Source: Iodobacter fluviatilis
GTDB taxonomy: Bacteria > Pseudomonadota > Gammaproteobacteria > Burkholderiales > Chitinibacteraceae
Length of the DNA stretch: 64,000 nt
Assembly: GCF_900451195.1 (NCBI RefSeq)
Contig: NZ_UGHR01000001.1
Location: forward strand, 2,480,001-2,544,000
Direction of reading: 5' to 3'
This document shows, one piece after another, positions 36,004-45,246 of this stretch (positions are counted from its first letter, which is position 1; each line of letters opens with the position of its first letter). The translations under genes were made by a program, and so were the position numbers. The notes beneath the pieces were generated by a model, which was not told the origin of the DNA, did no database searches, and saw only the letters and a program-made list of their open reading frames with translations.

Positions 36004-37866
36004 TCAGGGATGTAAAACGGCATAGATTTTTTCCGCTAGTGCCGCATTAATCCCTTCAACTTGCTTCAACTCATCCAATGTCGCCGCTTTAACGCCCTGC
36101 AAGCCACCGAAACTGGCCAATAATTTCTGTCGGCGCTTAGGCCCGATTCCCTCTACGTCTTCTAATGAAGACGTCACCCTCGCCTTGGCCCGCCGCGCAC
36201 GGTGGCCGGTAATGGCAAAGCGGTGCGCTTCATCGCGAATCTGCTGAATCAGATGCAGAGCGGGATGGTCGCGTTTAAGCACAATAGGTGCAGGCCTGTC
36301 ATTCAAAATTAATTGCTCAAGACCCGCTTTACGTGTTTCGCCTTTGGCTACGCCCAGCAGAATAGGGCTACTCATTCCGACCTCGGCCATTGCTTCCGTC
36401 GCCATAGAAAGCTGGCCTTTGCCGCCATCGATCAAAACCACATCAGGCACAATCCCCTCGCCTGCCGCAATTTTACCGTAGCGGCGAATCAAAGCCTGGC
36501 GCATTGCCGCATAATCGTCACCGGGAGTAATGCCCTCAATATTGTAGCGGCGGTATTCTTTGGGCTGCATATCAAAGCGGTCGTACACTACACATGAGGC
36601 AACGGTCGCCTCGCCCATGGTGTGCGAGATATCAAAACACTCGATTCTAGCCACTGTATCAGGCCAATTCATTGCCTCTACCAAAGCCCCTAGGCGGGCA
36701 TGTTGCGTGGCAGTTTGGCTACTGCGTTGTAAAATCGCCAATTCAGCGTTTTTAATGGCCATTTCCAGCCAGACCCGCCGCTCGCCATTGGGATTACTAT
36801 TCAGTACCACTTTATGCTCGGCCTGCTGACTAAGTAAGTCGGCCAGCACGGCCGCATTTTCTGGCTCTGGTTGGCAAAAAATCACAGATGGCGCATTGCG
36901 GTCCAAATAATGCTGCGCCAAAAATGCCTCAAGGGCGGCGGGCGCATCGTAACCATCGGCATGAGAAGGAAATAAATTCTTATCTCCCACATGTCGTCCA
37001 CCACGCACCATGGCTAGATTTACGCAAATCATGCCACTGCTAATCACGCAAACCACAATATCGGCATCCACTTCACTACTATTGCTGGATACAAATTGCT
37101 TATCTTGGATCCGCGACAACGCACTGATCTGATCACGAAGAGCTGCAGCCTCTTCAAATAACCAAGTATCGGACGCGGTTTGCATACGCGTTTCCAGCTC
37201 CCCCAATACCTCACTGGCTTTGCTATTTAAAAAACGCACCGCGTTATTTACGTCACTGCGATAATCGTCAGCAGTAATCAAATCCACACAGGGGGCTGAG
37301 CAGCGTTTGATCTGATGCAATAAACAAGGTCGGGAACGATTGGCAAATACGGTATCTTCACAGGTTCGTAGCTTGAATACCTTTTGTAGCAGCTGAATAC
37401 TTTCTTTGACCACATAACCATTCGGGAAAGGGCCGAAATACTGATGGCGCTTATCTAATGCACCACGGTAATAAGCCAGCCTAGGCGAGGCATGGCCGGT
37501 AATCACCACATAGGGATAACTTTTATCATCACGAAATAAAATGTTATAGCGCGGGCTTAATGCCTTAATCAGATTATTTTCTAAAACCAGCGCCTCGCCT
37601 TCAGAGCGAACTACGGTCGTCTCAAGGCTGACCACTTGCGCAAGCATTAAACGAATGCGCGGGCTGTGATCATTCTTCTGAAAATAAGAACCCACTCTTT
37701 TCTTAAGGCTAATTGCCTTGCCCACATACAACACCGTGCCATCCGCCGCGATAAAACGATAGACCCCCGGCTGATTTGGCAAGCTCTTAACGTGCTCCAA
37801 TAAGGCTTCCTGCGGATTCAGAGGGGCTGATGCAACAGGTGTTACGGGCAAAGATTGTTCAGGCAT
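36004..37866 (-). CDS. uvrC: Excinuclease ABC subunit C
   Basis: The 620-residue protein has the N-terminal GIY-YIG nuclease (PGVYRFIAADGTVLYVGKA), a central UVR motif (LFEEAAALRDQISAL) that binds UvrB, a C-terminal RNase-H-like nuclease (FDISHTMGEATVASCVVYD, VLIDGGKGQL) and a terminal double helix-hairpin-helix (VEGIGPKRRQKLL). It makes both incisions in nucleotide excision repair. The length is normal. pgsA follows downstream. Confidence 0.97.
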   Translation of the reverse strand: MPEQSLPVTPVASAPLNPQEALLEHVKSLPNQPGVYRFIAADGTVLYVGKAISLKKRVGSYFQKNDHSPRIRLMLAQVVSLETTVVRSEGEALVLENNLIKALSPRYNILFRDDKSYPYVVITGHASPRLAYYRGALDKRHQYFGPFPNGYVVKESIQLLQKVFKLRTCEDTVFANRSRPCLLHQIKRCSAPCVDLITADDYRSDVNNAVRFLNSKASEVLGELETRMQTASDTWLFEEAAALRDQISALSRIQDKQFVSSNSSEVDADIVVCVISSGMICVNLAMVRGGRHVGDKNLFPSHADGYDAPAALEAFLAQHYLDRNAPSVIFCQPEPENAAVLADLLSQQAEHKVVLNSNPNGERRVWLEMAIKNAELAILQRSSQTATQHARLGALVEAMNWPDTVARIECFDISHTMGEATVASCVVYDRFDMQPKEYRRYNIEGITPGDDYAAMRQALIRRYGKIAAGEGIVPDVVLIDGGKGQLSMATEAMAEVGMSSPILLGVAKGETRKAGLEQLILNDRPAPIVLKRDHPALHLIQQIRDEAHRFAITGHRARRAKARVTSSLEDVEGIGPKRRQKLLASFGGLQGVKAATLDELKQVEGINAALAEKIYAVLHP

Positions 37867-38084
37867 GGCTCAGATAAAGGTCAGCAAAGAGAATGCAATT
37901 CTACCCTGAAGCCATGCCGAATTACGCCAAATATAACGGCAATCAACACCAACTGATTTATTCCCTGCTTGCCAGCACAATTAAACTAACATTGGCGCAT
38001 ACCAAGGGCATTTAAACAAAACAAGAGCGGCCTTGAGGCAGGCAGATAATGGCATTCAATAAACATAAACACTTATGTCATGCA

Positions 38085-38109
38085 TGCTGTATTTCGCCAA
38101 AATACAGCA
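38085..38109. repeat. 10-bp hairpin in the uvrC upstream region
   Basis: TGCTGTATTT (38085-38094) and AAATACAGCA (38100-38109) form a perfect stem with loop CGCCA. It lies downstream of the leftward small membrane protein gene but has no T-run on that strand, so a terminator role is uncertain. The rest of the 37867-38129 gap shows nothing else. Confidence 0.5.
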
Positions 38110-38129
38110 GCAATCACATTACATAGGCA

Positions 38130-38291
38130 TTAAGCCAAACGCCCATTATTGTGGAATGATTCTGCAGGCACGATCATTGAAACCTGTGCATCTTTGATGC
38201 TTTCTTCATGGGCATTCACAATAATGAGATACAGCGTGATATGTACAAAAGCCACAAAGAAAAGAACCAGTAAGTGAGAAGTGGTTTTCAT
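38130..38291 (-). CDS. Small single-pass membrane protein (53 aa)
   Basis: The ATG at 38291 has GGAG at 8-base spacing. One long hydrophobic segment (LLVLFFVAFVHITLYLIIVN) is followed by an acidic-neutral C-terminal tail of about 25 residues. No family is recognised. It is isolated between uvrC and hldD, with 170 bases on its upstream side. A regulator or subunit of a larger membrane complex is possible but not shown; it could also be spurious. Confidence 0.4.
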   Translation of the reverse strand: MKTTSHLLVLFFVAFVHITLYLIIVNAHEESIKDAQVSMIVPAESFHNNGRLA

Positions 38292-38436
38292 GTTGGAGAC
38301 TCCATTCAGTGCGATTGATAAGTTCACTGTAATGGGTCAAATGACAGGCAGACAGGTGTAAGCGATAAACTGCTAAAAGTGATGCTTGGACTGCAAAAAA
38401 TGCCAGCTGACCTGCTATAAAGAAAGGGATGCGTCA

Positions 38437-38468
38437 AAAAGCCGGGCTACACACCCGGCTTTATTTTT
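38437..38468. terminator. Terminator of hldD, bidirectional
   Basis: AAAGCCGGG (38438-38446) and CCCGGCTTT (38454-38462) form a 9-bp stem; TTTTT follows on the minus strand and ATTTTTT on the plus strand. It lies next to the hldD stop. Confidence 0.82.
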
Positions 38469-39463
38469 TACTTACTCAGCAATGTCTGGATATAACGGCG
38501 AACACCCTCTTCAACAGTCAGGAAATCCTCGTCATACCCTGATTCACGCAGCAAAGTTGTATCAGCCTCGGTAAAACTTTGATACTTGCCCTTGAGTGAA
38601 TCGGGGAAATCAATGTATTCCAGAATACCCTGAGCAATCATATCGTCCAAAGTCAGCGCAGCTTTGCCTTCATGCTCACGGCAGGTATTCACCACCGCCA
38701 GCGCCACATCATTAAATGGCTGTGACTTGCCTGTGCCCAGATTATAAATCCCGCACACATCGGGATTATCCAAAAACCATAAATTGGCTTTGACTACGTC
38801 TTCTACAGAAATAAAATCGCGCGTATGACCGCCATTACCGTAGCCGCCATATTCGCCAAATAATTTTACTTTGCCATGTTCACGGTATTGATTGAAATGA
38901 TGGAAAGCCACCGAAGCCATGCGGCCTTTATGTTGTTCACGTGGACCATATACATTGAAATACCGGAAACCCACAACCTGCGCAGTAATTTCATTCATCC
39001 GCTGACGCAGCACTTGATCGAATAAAAGCTTGGAGTAGCCATAAACATTCAATGGCGCTTCGCAATCTGGGCTTTCAATAAAGCCATTATCCCCATTACC
39101 ATAGGTTGCAGCGCTAGATGCATATAAAAATTGCACTTCCTCGGCTTGGCACCAATCAAACAGGGCCAAAGTATATTGATAGTTATTATCCATCATATAC
39201 TTACCATTATGTTCCATCGTATCGGAACACGCGCCTTCATGGAAAATAGCTGTTATTTCGCCGTCATAATGCCCTTCGCTTAAATCAGCAATAAAATCTT
39301 CTTTATCTGCATAATGACTGATCTGGCAATCCACCAGATTTTTAAATTGATCTGGCAGGGCCAAATCGTCAACCGCAATAATATCGGTTTCGCCGCGCGC
39401 ATTCAGGCCCTTGATAATATTTGAGCCAATAAAACCAGCGGCCCCGGTCACTACAATTGCCAT
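38468..39463 (-). CDS. hldD: ADP-L-glycero-D-manno-heptose 6-epimerase
   Basis: This 331-residue short-chain epimerase has the Rossmann motif [13 protein letters not shown] and the catalytic Ser/Thr and YxxxK ([19 protein letters not shown]). The closest named family is HldD/RfaD, the last enzyme in making the ADP-heptose used for LPS core. Its partner kinase hldA lies 13 kb away. It is followed upstream by the GH9 gene in the same direction, but with a 60-base gap. Confidence 0.95.
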   Translation of the reverse strand: MAIVVTGAAGFIGSNIIKGLNARGETDIIAVDDLALPDQFKNLVDCQISHYADKEDFIADLSEGHYDGEITAIFHEGACSDTMEHNGKYMMDNNYQYTLALFDWCQAEEVQFLYASSAATYGNGDNGFIESPDCEAPLNVYGYSKLLFDQVLRQRMNEITAQVVGFRYFNVYGPREQHKGRMASVAFHHFNQYREHGKVKLFGEYGGYGNGGHTRDFISVEDVVKANLWFLDNPDVCGIYNLGTGKSQPFNDVALAVVNTCREHEGKAALTLDDMIAQGILEYIDFPDSLKGKYQSFTEADTTLLRESGYDEDFLTVEEGVRRYIQTLLSK

Positions 39464-39523
39464 TTTTTATTCCTTTTCAGTATTGCTATTAACGTGTGAG
39501 TGATACAAGGCGTGTGGCCCGCT

Positions 39524-41221
39524 CTACTCCTTACTTCCAATTCGCGTACTGAGCGCTAAAAACAACCAAGCGCCATGCGGCATCCATTGCTCTGTCCAGC
39601 GCCAGCTATTGGCCATTGTCGCTATTTCAGACTTTTTAAAATCGATATCGTTCTCATCATTTAAGCCGCTGGTAATCCCATTACACACCCCGCCAGGTGC
39701 ATTATAAAAGCCAACTTCATAGCGTGGATTGTTGCGGCCCCAGCCTTGCAGCATGCAGGCATCAAATGGATTTGCACCCAGCAGCCAATCCAGCGCGGAC
39801 TGCTCGTACTTGGCCAATTGTGTGACTAGGGGCGATTCACTAGCAAAGAGCGTTTGTGCACGTGCACTGGCTGCGGCAATCGAGCCCAAACGCGCATTTT
39901 CGCCCTGCCACCAATAGCCCGTGCCATTGTCGTGCGGAATAAAAAATTGCTCGCGCCCGGCTTCGCCCGCTTGTTTTACATACTGCCGCGGATAGCCAAA
40001 GGGGTTATTTACGCTGGCAAAAGTGATTTTAAATTCGTATTCAAAAGCACAACGCAGCACTTCACGAATCCGCCCAACCAAAGGCGAGCCGGGCACAACT
40101 TCGATAAAGCGCATCAGTGCGATATAAGGCAAACCTGCATCACTTGCATGAAAAAAGCTACGCTCGCCCGCGGCATCTGCCTTAAACCAGCCATCTACCG
40201 TTTGTCGCCCCAATAAATTTAAAACACGCCGTGCCGCGATATCAGCGTAAACCCCTTCGCCACTGACTGCCAGTAATTCGCAAGCCGCCAGCAAGGCGCA
40301 GTAATCATCAATGATGTTTTCAACACCATTATCCAAGTATTCCAGATTGTGTTGCTCAAGATGGGCAAAGCCACGCTGCGCTGCCTGCAAATATTGAACG
40401 CGGCTAAATTCGCCATCGCGCTGCAGTGCCGATGCACGCGCCAAAGCTGCGATCGCCACACCACCCCCTTGGCGGTAGCCGGCCTGATAAGTAGCAAATT
40501 TCTCGCCTTTTTGCGTTTCATAAGCGCAGATATCACGGCGGTTTTCGTCTTTTGACCATTGATCAAACACAGTGATATAGAAGTAGCCTGCCGGATCCTG
40601 CATACGCAACAGATAATCTGCACCGTGCAAGGCTTCGTCGACAATTCTTTCATTAAACCATTTGGATTGCGCTGGCAATTGTGCCAGTCCGTCGAGCAAA
40701 TTCCACACCACCTGCGGGGTTTGCTGCGGATTCATAAAGTTAGCAAAAGACAAATGACTCAGGTATTTAGAGCAATCCCCCGAAGCATCGTACCAACCAC
40801 CATGAACATCCCGTCGCTCTTCACTGCCCCATTTAGGGCGACTGCGATCTGCCTGATCATACAAGCCGGTACAACGCTGGCCTTTAATGTAATGCACAAT
40901 ATCTGACAGAATTTGCTCAGAAAATAGTTTTTTCGCAATATTGAATGTATGCGAGGCTAAGGGTGGGTGGATGCCATCTACGACCAGAAAATACTCGCCC
41001 TCAAGCTCCAGCGCAGAGAAATCAGCCGTCCAGTAATGCCACTGACCTGCACCCCATTGGTCGACGCCGCCGCTTTGTTTGATCTCGCCAGCAAAAGCCA
41101 GCTCTCGGCTCTCTGCGTGATACACACTAAAACGACGCGCTGCAAAATCAGCGGGCGCATCGATAATGGCAATTTTTTGCCCTGCCAATTCAAAACCAAG
41201 GTGATTCAGTAATATTTTCAT
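39524..41221 (-). CDS. Glycoside hydrolase family 9, probably cytoplasmic exo-glucosaminidase or glucosidase
   Basis: Residues 1 to about 95 are the Ig-like domain found at the start of many GH9 enzymes. The catalytic (alpha/alpha)6 domain has GGWYDASGDCSKYL (catalytic Asp pair) and, near the end, the catalytic Glu in WRWTEQWMPHGAW. There is no signal peptide, so the substrate must be imported. GH9 enzymes of this subtype (DASGD, LSHLSFANFMNPQQTP) are found in chitin-catabolic clusters of Vibrio, where they remove GlcN or glucose from small oligosaccharides. The ATG follows directly on the ROK-kinase stop (TAAATG), so the two are coupled. Confidence 0.82.
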   Translation of the reverse strand: MKILLNHLGFELAGQKIAIIDAPADFAARRFSVYHAESRELAFAGEIKQSGGVDQWGAGQWHYWTADFSALELEGEYFLVVDGIHPPLASHTFNIAKKLFSEQILSDIVHYIKGQRCTGLYDQADRSRPKWGSEERRDVHGGWYDASGDCSKYLSHLSFANFMNPQQTPQVVWNLLDGLAQLPAQSKWFNERIVDEALHGADYLLRMQDPAGYFYITVFDQWSKDENRRDICAYETQKGEKFATYQAGYRQGGGVAIAALARASALQRDGEFSRVQYLQAAQRGFAHLEQHNLEYLDNGVENIIDDYCALLAACELLAVSGEGVYADIAARRVLNLLGRQTVDGWFKADAAGERSFFHASDAGLPYIALMRFIEVVPGSPLVGRIREVLRCAFEYEFKITFASVNNPFGYPRQYVKQAGEAGREQFFIPHDNGTGYWWQGENARLGSIAAASARAQTLFASESPLVTQLAKYEQSALDWLLGANPFDACMLQGWGRNNPRYEVGFYNAPGGVCNGITSGLNDENDIDFKKSEIATMANSWRWTEQWMPHGAWLFLALSTRIGSKE

Positions 41222-42106
41222 TTATGCGCCCCTATGTGTCATCAGCCAGTTACGTACAGCACCCAACATCCCCGCATGATTACCTGCGGTTGCAAGTGCC
41301 AGCTCGGTCATTGTTTTAAAATCAGGTAAAAGTTGTTGCCCCACGGCTTGGCGAATGGCGTTTAAAAAGACTTCGCCCCGCCCGGCAATACCGCCGCCCA
41401 GTACGATTTTTTCGGGATTAAAGGCGTAAATTAAATTTGCGATGCCTGTGGCAAGTAATTCCTGCCACTCTGCGACCACTTTTTGCATGACGGTGTCGCC
41501 TGCATCAACGCGCGCAAAAATCACTTTGCCATTTAATCCGATTTCTCCCGTTGCCGCCTCTGCTCTGCGTACCAAGCCCGACATCGAAGCTTGCGACTCC
41601 CAAATCTGACCGCCAATATTCATGTAACCCCATTCACCCGCAGCGGCACGATGGCCACGATGTAAGCGCCCGCCCAAAACAATACCGCCTCCAATGCCCG
41701 TGCCAATTGCAATAGCCAGATAATCAGCCACACCCTTGGCGGCACCTGTCCATCCTTCGGCCAGTGCCACGCAGTTCACATCATTTTCTGCAGTGACAGG
41801 TAAGCCAAATTCATTTTCAAAGGCAGGGATCAGCGCAATACCGGGGTAGTCTGGCACGGCTTCAGCAGCGCCAAGTACGGTGCCGCGAACAGGTTCAATC
41901 AATCCTAGGCTGCTGATCGCAATGCCTGCAGGCTGATATTGGGCAATGAAAGGTTGAGCTAAAACCAGCAATCTGTTCAATAAAGCGGGCCCGCCGTCTG
42001 CCGCACAGGTGTTTTGAACTTCAGCGTGGAGCACTTCACCCGTATCACTGACGATGCCATATTTAATTTGCGTACCACCGATATCAAAAGCTAAAAGTTC
42101 ACTCAC
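41222..42106 (-). CDS. ROK-family sugar kinase
   Basis: The 294-residue protein shows the ROK signature: phosphate-binding AFDIGGTQIKYG, ENDVNCVALAEG with the catalytic Asp, IGTGIGGGIVLGG and the C-terminal IVLGGGIA. The zinc motif C-x-C-G-x-x-G-C-x-E usual in glucokinases and NAG kinases is missing; the region reads AGEWGYMNIGGQIWESQAS. That pattern is seen in some beta-glucoside kinases and other ROK kinases, so the substrate could be glucose, GlcNAc, GlcN or a beta-glucoside. It is coupled to the GH9 gene, which suggests it phosphorylates the sugar released or taken up. Confidence 0.82.
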   Translation of the reverse strand: MSELLAFDIGGTQIKYGIVSDTGEVLHAEVQNTCAADGGPALLNRLLVLAQPFIAQYQPAGIAISSLGLIEPVRGTVLGAAEAVPDYPGIALIPAFENEFGLPVTAENDVNCVALAEGWTGAAKGVADYLAIAIGTGIGGGIVLGGRLHRGHRAAAGEWGYMNIGGQIWESQASMSGLVRRAEAATGEIGLNGKVIFARVDAGDTVMQKVVAEWQELLATGIANLIYAFNPEKIVLGGGIAGRGEVFLNAIRQAVGQQLLPDFKTMTELALATAGNHAGMLGAVRNWLMTHRGA

Positions 42107-42146
42107 ACACGGGCTCCACAGTTAATACATACGAACTAAAGAATGC

Positions 42147-42821
42147 TCACTCGCTGATTTCCCAACGGATGGCATCTTTACCCTGACCAAGCAAATAGCG
42201 ATTTGCCGCAGAAAAATGTCCGTTGCCAATAAAGCCGCGATACACCGATAGCGGCGAAGGATGGGCTGAACACAAAATACAATGCCGGCTGGCATCAATT
42301 AAAGCTTGCTTCTTTTGTGCATAAGCGCCCCAAAGCATAAATACGATATGGCTTTGCTGCTCCGCCAGCGATTGAATCAAAGCATCGGTAAGCGCTTCCC
42401 AGCCTTGCTTCGCGTGCGATGCCGCTTTATCTGCTTCAACCGTTAAAACACAATTAAGCAGCAGAACACCCTGCGCGGCCCAAGATTGAAGATTGCCATG
42501 CTGTGGCGGGGTATGACCCAGATCCCGCGCAACTTCTTTAAAGATATTCACCAAAGAAGGCGGTGGTTTAACACCAAAAGGCACAGAAAAACTGAGCCCA
42601 TGCGCCTGCCCCGCGCCATGATAGGGATCCTGGCCAAGCACCACCACTTTAACCTGCTCTGGTTTCATATATTCAAGCGCGGCAAACCATTGCGATGGCT
42701 GGGGATAAACGGGTTTCCCCGCAACAAGCTCCGCTTCTAAAAATGCGTTAAGTTGCTGCCATTTTGCACTTTGTAAAACATCGCTCACTAATGGCTGCCA
42801 TGCAGCAGGCAACGCCATCAT
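42147..42821 (-). CDS. ung: Uracil-DNA glycosylase
   Basis: The 224-residue protein has GQDPYHGAGQAHGLSFSV with the catalytic Asp, LLLNCVLTVE and the leucine-loop HPSPLSVYRG, all hallmarks of family 1 UNG. It removes uracil from DNA to start base excision repair. The start overlaps the stop of the upstream PilZ-like gene (ATGATGG); either the first or second ATG can be used. Confidence 0.96.
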   Translation of the reverse strand: MMALPAAWQPLVSDVLQSAKWQQLNAFLEAELVAGKPVYPQPSQWFAALEYMKPEQVKVVVLGQDPYHGAGQAHGLSFSVPFGVKPPPSLVNIFKEVARDLGHTPPQHGNLQSWAAQGVLLLNCVLTVEADKAASHAKQGWEALTDALIQSLAEQQSHIVFMLWGAYAQKKQALIDASRHCILCSAHPSPLSVYRGFIGNGHFSAANRYLLGQGKDAIRWEISE

Positions 42822-43324
42822 GCTTGCGACCCGCGTTCAGCATGCACCAAGCGGCGGTGATTTCTAAATACAGTGCGTTCAAACCAGTCACGCAAGGCTT
42901 CTTCCTGCAATAATAAGCGTGCAGTGAGCACATACCCTTGCTCTGATACAACACATGAAATAATTTCAGCAGGCAATTGCAAGGAAAAAGGCAGTATATG
43001 TGAAAGGCTAAGAGCCAGCGCGCCACGCGTACCCAAAGGCAAGGCAGCCGGATCACGCCAAGCAATGGTTTCCAAACCAATCATGGCTTCTTTAGCGGCA
43101 GGCAAGGTATGGCTGGCATTTTTTGCTGTCCATAACAGCATTAAATCCAGCTTGGCGTGCAAAGCATCCTGCGCATGGCTGCGCTCATCACTGATTGATT
43201 CAAATTCGGCCAGCACGGCAAGGTAACGCGTCGCTTCAAAAGCGCTTTGCTGCAGTACGCCATGCCATGCAAGAGGCAAATGGGCAGAGAAATGCACGCC
43301 ATCCGGAACTGGAAGTGTATTCAT
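42818..43324 (-). CDS. Atypical PilZ-like protein (168 aa)
   Basis: The central helical part (HAQDALHAKLDLMLLWTAKN) and the following beta-rich part (LETIAWRDPAALPLGTRGAL, LSLSHILPFSLQLPAEI) resemble the atypical PilZ family (tPilZ, cyclic di-GMP receptor-like). The classical RxxxR and DxSxxG c-di-GMP motifs are not seen, so binding of the nucleotide is doubtful. No signal peptide or membrane span. It is coupled to ung through overlapping start and stop, which need not mean a shared role. The identification is tentative. Confidence 0.5.
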   Translation of the reverse strand: MNTLPVPDGVHFSAHLPLAWHGVLQQSAFEATRYLAVLAEFESISDERSHAQDALHAKLDLMLLWTAKNASHTLPAAKEAMIGLETIAWRDPAALPLGTRGALALSLSHILPFSLQLPAEIISCVVSEQGYVLTARLLLQEEALRDWFERTVFRNHRRLVHAERGSQA

Positions 43325-43437
43325 CGGTTTGAACCTTGGTTGTTTTACAAATTATAACGCGGCAACGTTGTCTTTTTGCCGATCACAGCTAAGCTTTCAA
43401 AAAGACACGCAGAACTTACCTAAACGGAATACATACT

Positions 43438-44436
43438 ATGCGCTACTCCGCACTGATGATGTGCCTAACAGTTGCTTTTACTTTTGCAGCTGAACCCAGC
43501 CATAAAGCAGCCACCCCGGAGCCTGCCCATAAAACCGAAAAACCGGCCGCAGAAACTGTAGCACCCAGCCATGATGCACCGCCTGAAACAATACCCGTAC
43601 CTCATTCCGCTCCGGTTGGCAAATACGGCATCCCAAGCCCCGGAGCAAGCCACCGCAGTAACAGCAATTCTCATGCCGCAAAAAAACACAGCGCCCCCTC
43701 CGCTCACGCTCCGGCTGCAGCACACGGCGGCAGGCATGGAGCACCTCACGCGGGGGGGCACTGGGGCTACGAAGACGGAAGCACCGGCCCCAACAGCTGG
43801 GGCAGCATGAGCCCGTCATTTGCGCTTTGCGCCGAAGGAAAAGAGCAATCCCCCATCAATATCACAACCAGTTATGCGCAGGAGATGGAAAAAATAAAAT
43901 TCAACTATGGCATGACCCGAATTATTGCGGTCAACAACGGGCACACCATTCAGCTTAATATCGACCCTGGTAGTTATATTGAGGCCTTAGGCAGCAAGTA
44001 CCAACTTTTGCAGTTTCACTTTCATACCCCAAGCGAAGAAGCCATTGGCGGCATTCGCTACCCGATGGTGGCGCATTTAGTTCATAAAAGTGAAGAAGGT
44101 AAACTTGCGGTAGTCGCCGCGCTGATTCAGCAAGGCGCACAGGATAACCCGCTAATAGAAGCACTCTGGGACAAAATGCCTGATGAGCACAATGAATCGA
44201 GAACCTTTGATAAGCTGACCTACAGCCCGGCAGCCTTGCTTCCGCTTGATCAGTCTTTTTATACCTTTATGGGCTCACTCACCACACCCCCCTGCTCTGA
44301 AGGTGTGCGCTGGTTAGTGATGAAAAACCCACTAAGCATTTCAGCCAAACAAATTGCACGGTTTCGTAAGTTATTCCCCATGAATGCCCGACCCATCCAA
44401 TCAATCAATGCAAGAAATGTAATGGAAGGGATGTAG
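43438..44436 (+). CDS. Periplasmic alpha-carbonic anhydrase with His-rich linker
   Basis: A signal peptide (first 18 residues) is followed by a linker of about 90 residues rich in His, Ala and Pro (11 His between residues 20 and 105), then a complete alpha-carbonic anhydrase domain from HWGYEDGSTGPNSWG (108). Zinc ligands are H194, H196 and H213 (QFHFHTPSEE, VAHLVHKS), the proton-shuttle His is H169, and C131 with the Cys of TTPPCSEG should form the usual disulphide. It hydrates CO2 in the periplasm. It is convergent with the SpoU operon. Confidence 0.93.
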   Translation: MRYSALMMCLTVAFTFAAEPSHKAATPEPAHKTEKPAAETVAPSHDAPPETIPVPHSAPVGKYGIPSPGASHRSNSNSHAAKKHSAPSAHAPAAAHGGRHGAPHAGGHWGYEDGSTGPNSWGSMSPSFALCAEGKEQSPINITTSYAQEMEKIKFNYGMTRIIAVNNGHTIQLNIDPGSYIEALGSKYQLLQFHFHTPSEEAIGGIRYPMVAHLVHKSEEGKLAVVAALIQQGAQDNPLIEALWDKMPDEHNESRTFDKLTYSPAALLPLDQSFYTFMGSLTTPPCSEGVRWLVMKNPLSISAKQIARFRKLFPMNARPIQSINARNVMEGM

Positions 44437-44450
44437 CCCAAATATATAGA

Positions 44451-45230
44451 CTAAGGAAGGGCGCTCACTTGCCTTTGCCGCTCGTAACAAAGAATCGCGG
44501 CCGCTGCGGCCACATTTAAAGACTCAACCTGGCCTTGCATAGGAATAGTCAGCCGCAAGCTGGCTACATCCTGCATCGCCTGGGAAACGCCTGATCCTTC
44601 CGAACCCAGCACTAAAGCCAGATCGTGCGCTAAATTGGCCGCATAGGGTGGCACCGCTTGCTCAAGCACAGTAACGGCGACTGCGCCGGAAAACTGACTG
44701 GTAAAAGCAGGCAAATCGATATGCTCCAGCATATCCAAGACAAAATGCGCCCCCATCCCTGCCCGCAGCACTTTTGGCGACCAGATATCCGCACACTCAT
44801 CTGCAAGCAATACCTGATCCACGCCAAACGCCGCGGCTGAACGCAAAATGGTGCCCACATTACCCGGATCCTGCACGCCATCCAGTAAGAGGCAAAAACC
44901 ACGCTCACGCGCTGGGGCGGCAGGCGGAATGGCGTAGAGCCCCATAATGCCCGTGGTGCTGGGCAAATCGCTGAGCTCGGCAAATAAAGCTTCATCAAGA
45001 ATGATTTGAGCCGCAGTAAAACGTTGCAGAAGTGCTCGTACCTCTGTGTTTTCAAGTGCGGCCGGTGTTAAAACGATTTTCTCTAGAACACCACCGGCAT
45101 CTGCCAGTGCCAGCAGCAGATGCGTGCCGTCGAGCAGGGTTTGTCCGGCTTTACGCCGCTCACGGCGGCTGCCTGAGAGTTTTATTAAAGATTTAAAAAA
45201 AGGATTCTGACGGGAAGAAATAACAAGCAT
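44451..45230 (-). CDS. SpoU-family RNA 2'-O-methyltransferase
   Basis: The 259-residue protein has the three SpoU/TrmH motifs: NVGTILRSAAAFG, LVLGSEGSGVS and LTIPMQGQVESLNVAAAAAI. An N-terminal substrate-binding domain (SRQNPFFKSLIKLSGSRR) is typical of the rRNA-acting branch (RlmB- or TsnR-like). Target nucleotide cannot be read from sequence. The ATG at 45230 follows AGG, 16 bases after the HDOD gene, and it is the last gene of the motA operon. Confidence 0.86.
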   Translation of the reverse strand: MLVISSRQNPFFKSLIKLSGSRRERRKAGQTLLDGTHLLLALADAGGVLEKIVLTPAALENTEVRALLQRFTAAQIILDEALFAELSDLPSTTGIMGLYAIPPAAPARERGFCLLLDGVQDPGNVGTILRSAAAFGVDQVLLADECADIWSPKVLRAGMGAHFVLDMLEHIDLPAFTSQFSGAVAVTVLEQAVPPYAANLAHDLALVLGSEGSGVSQAMQDVASLRLTIPMQGQVESLNVAAAAAILCYERQRQVSALP

Positions 45231-45246
45231 AAAGAACCTAAAACAA

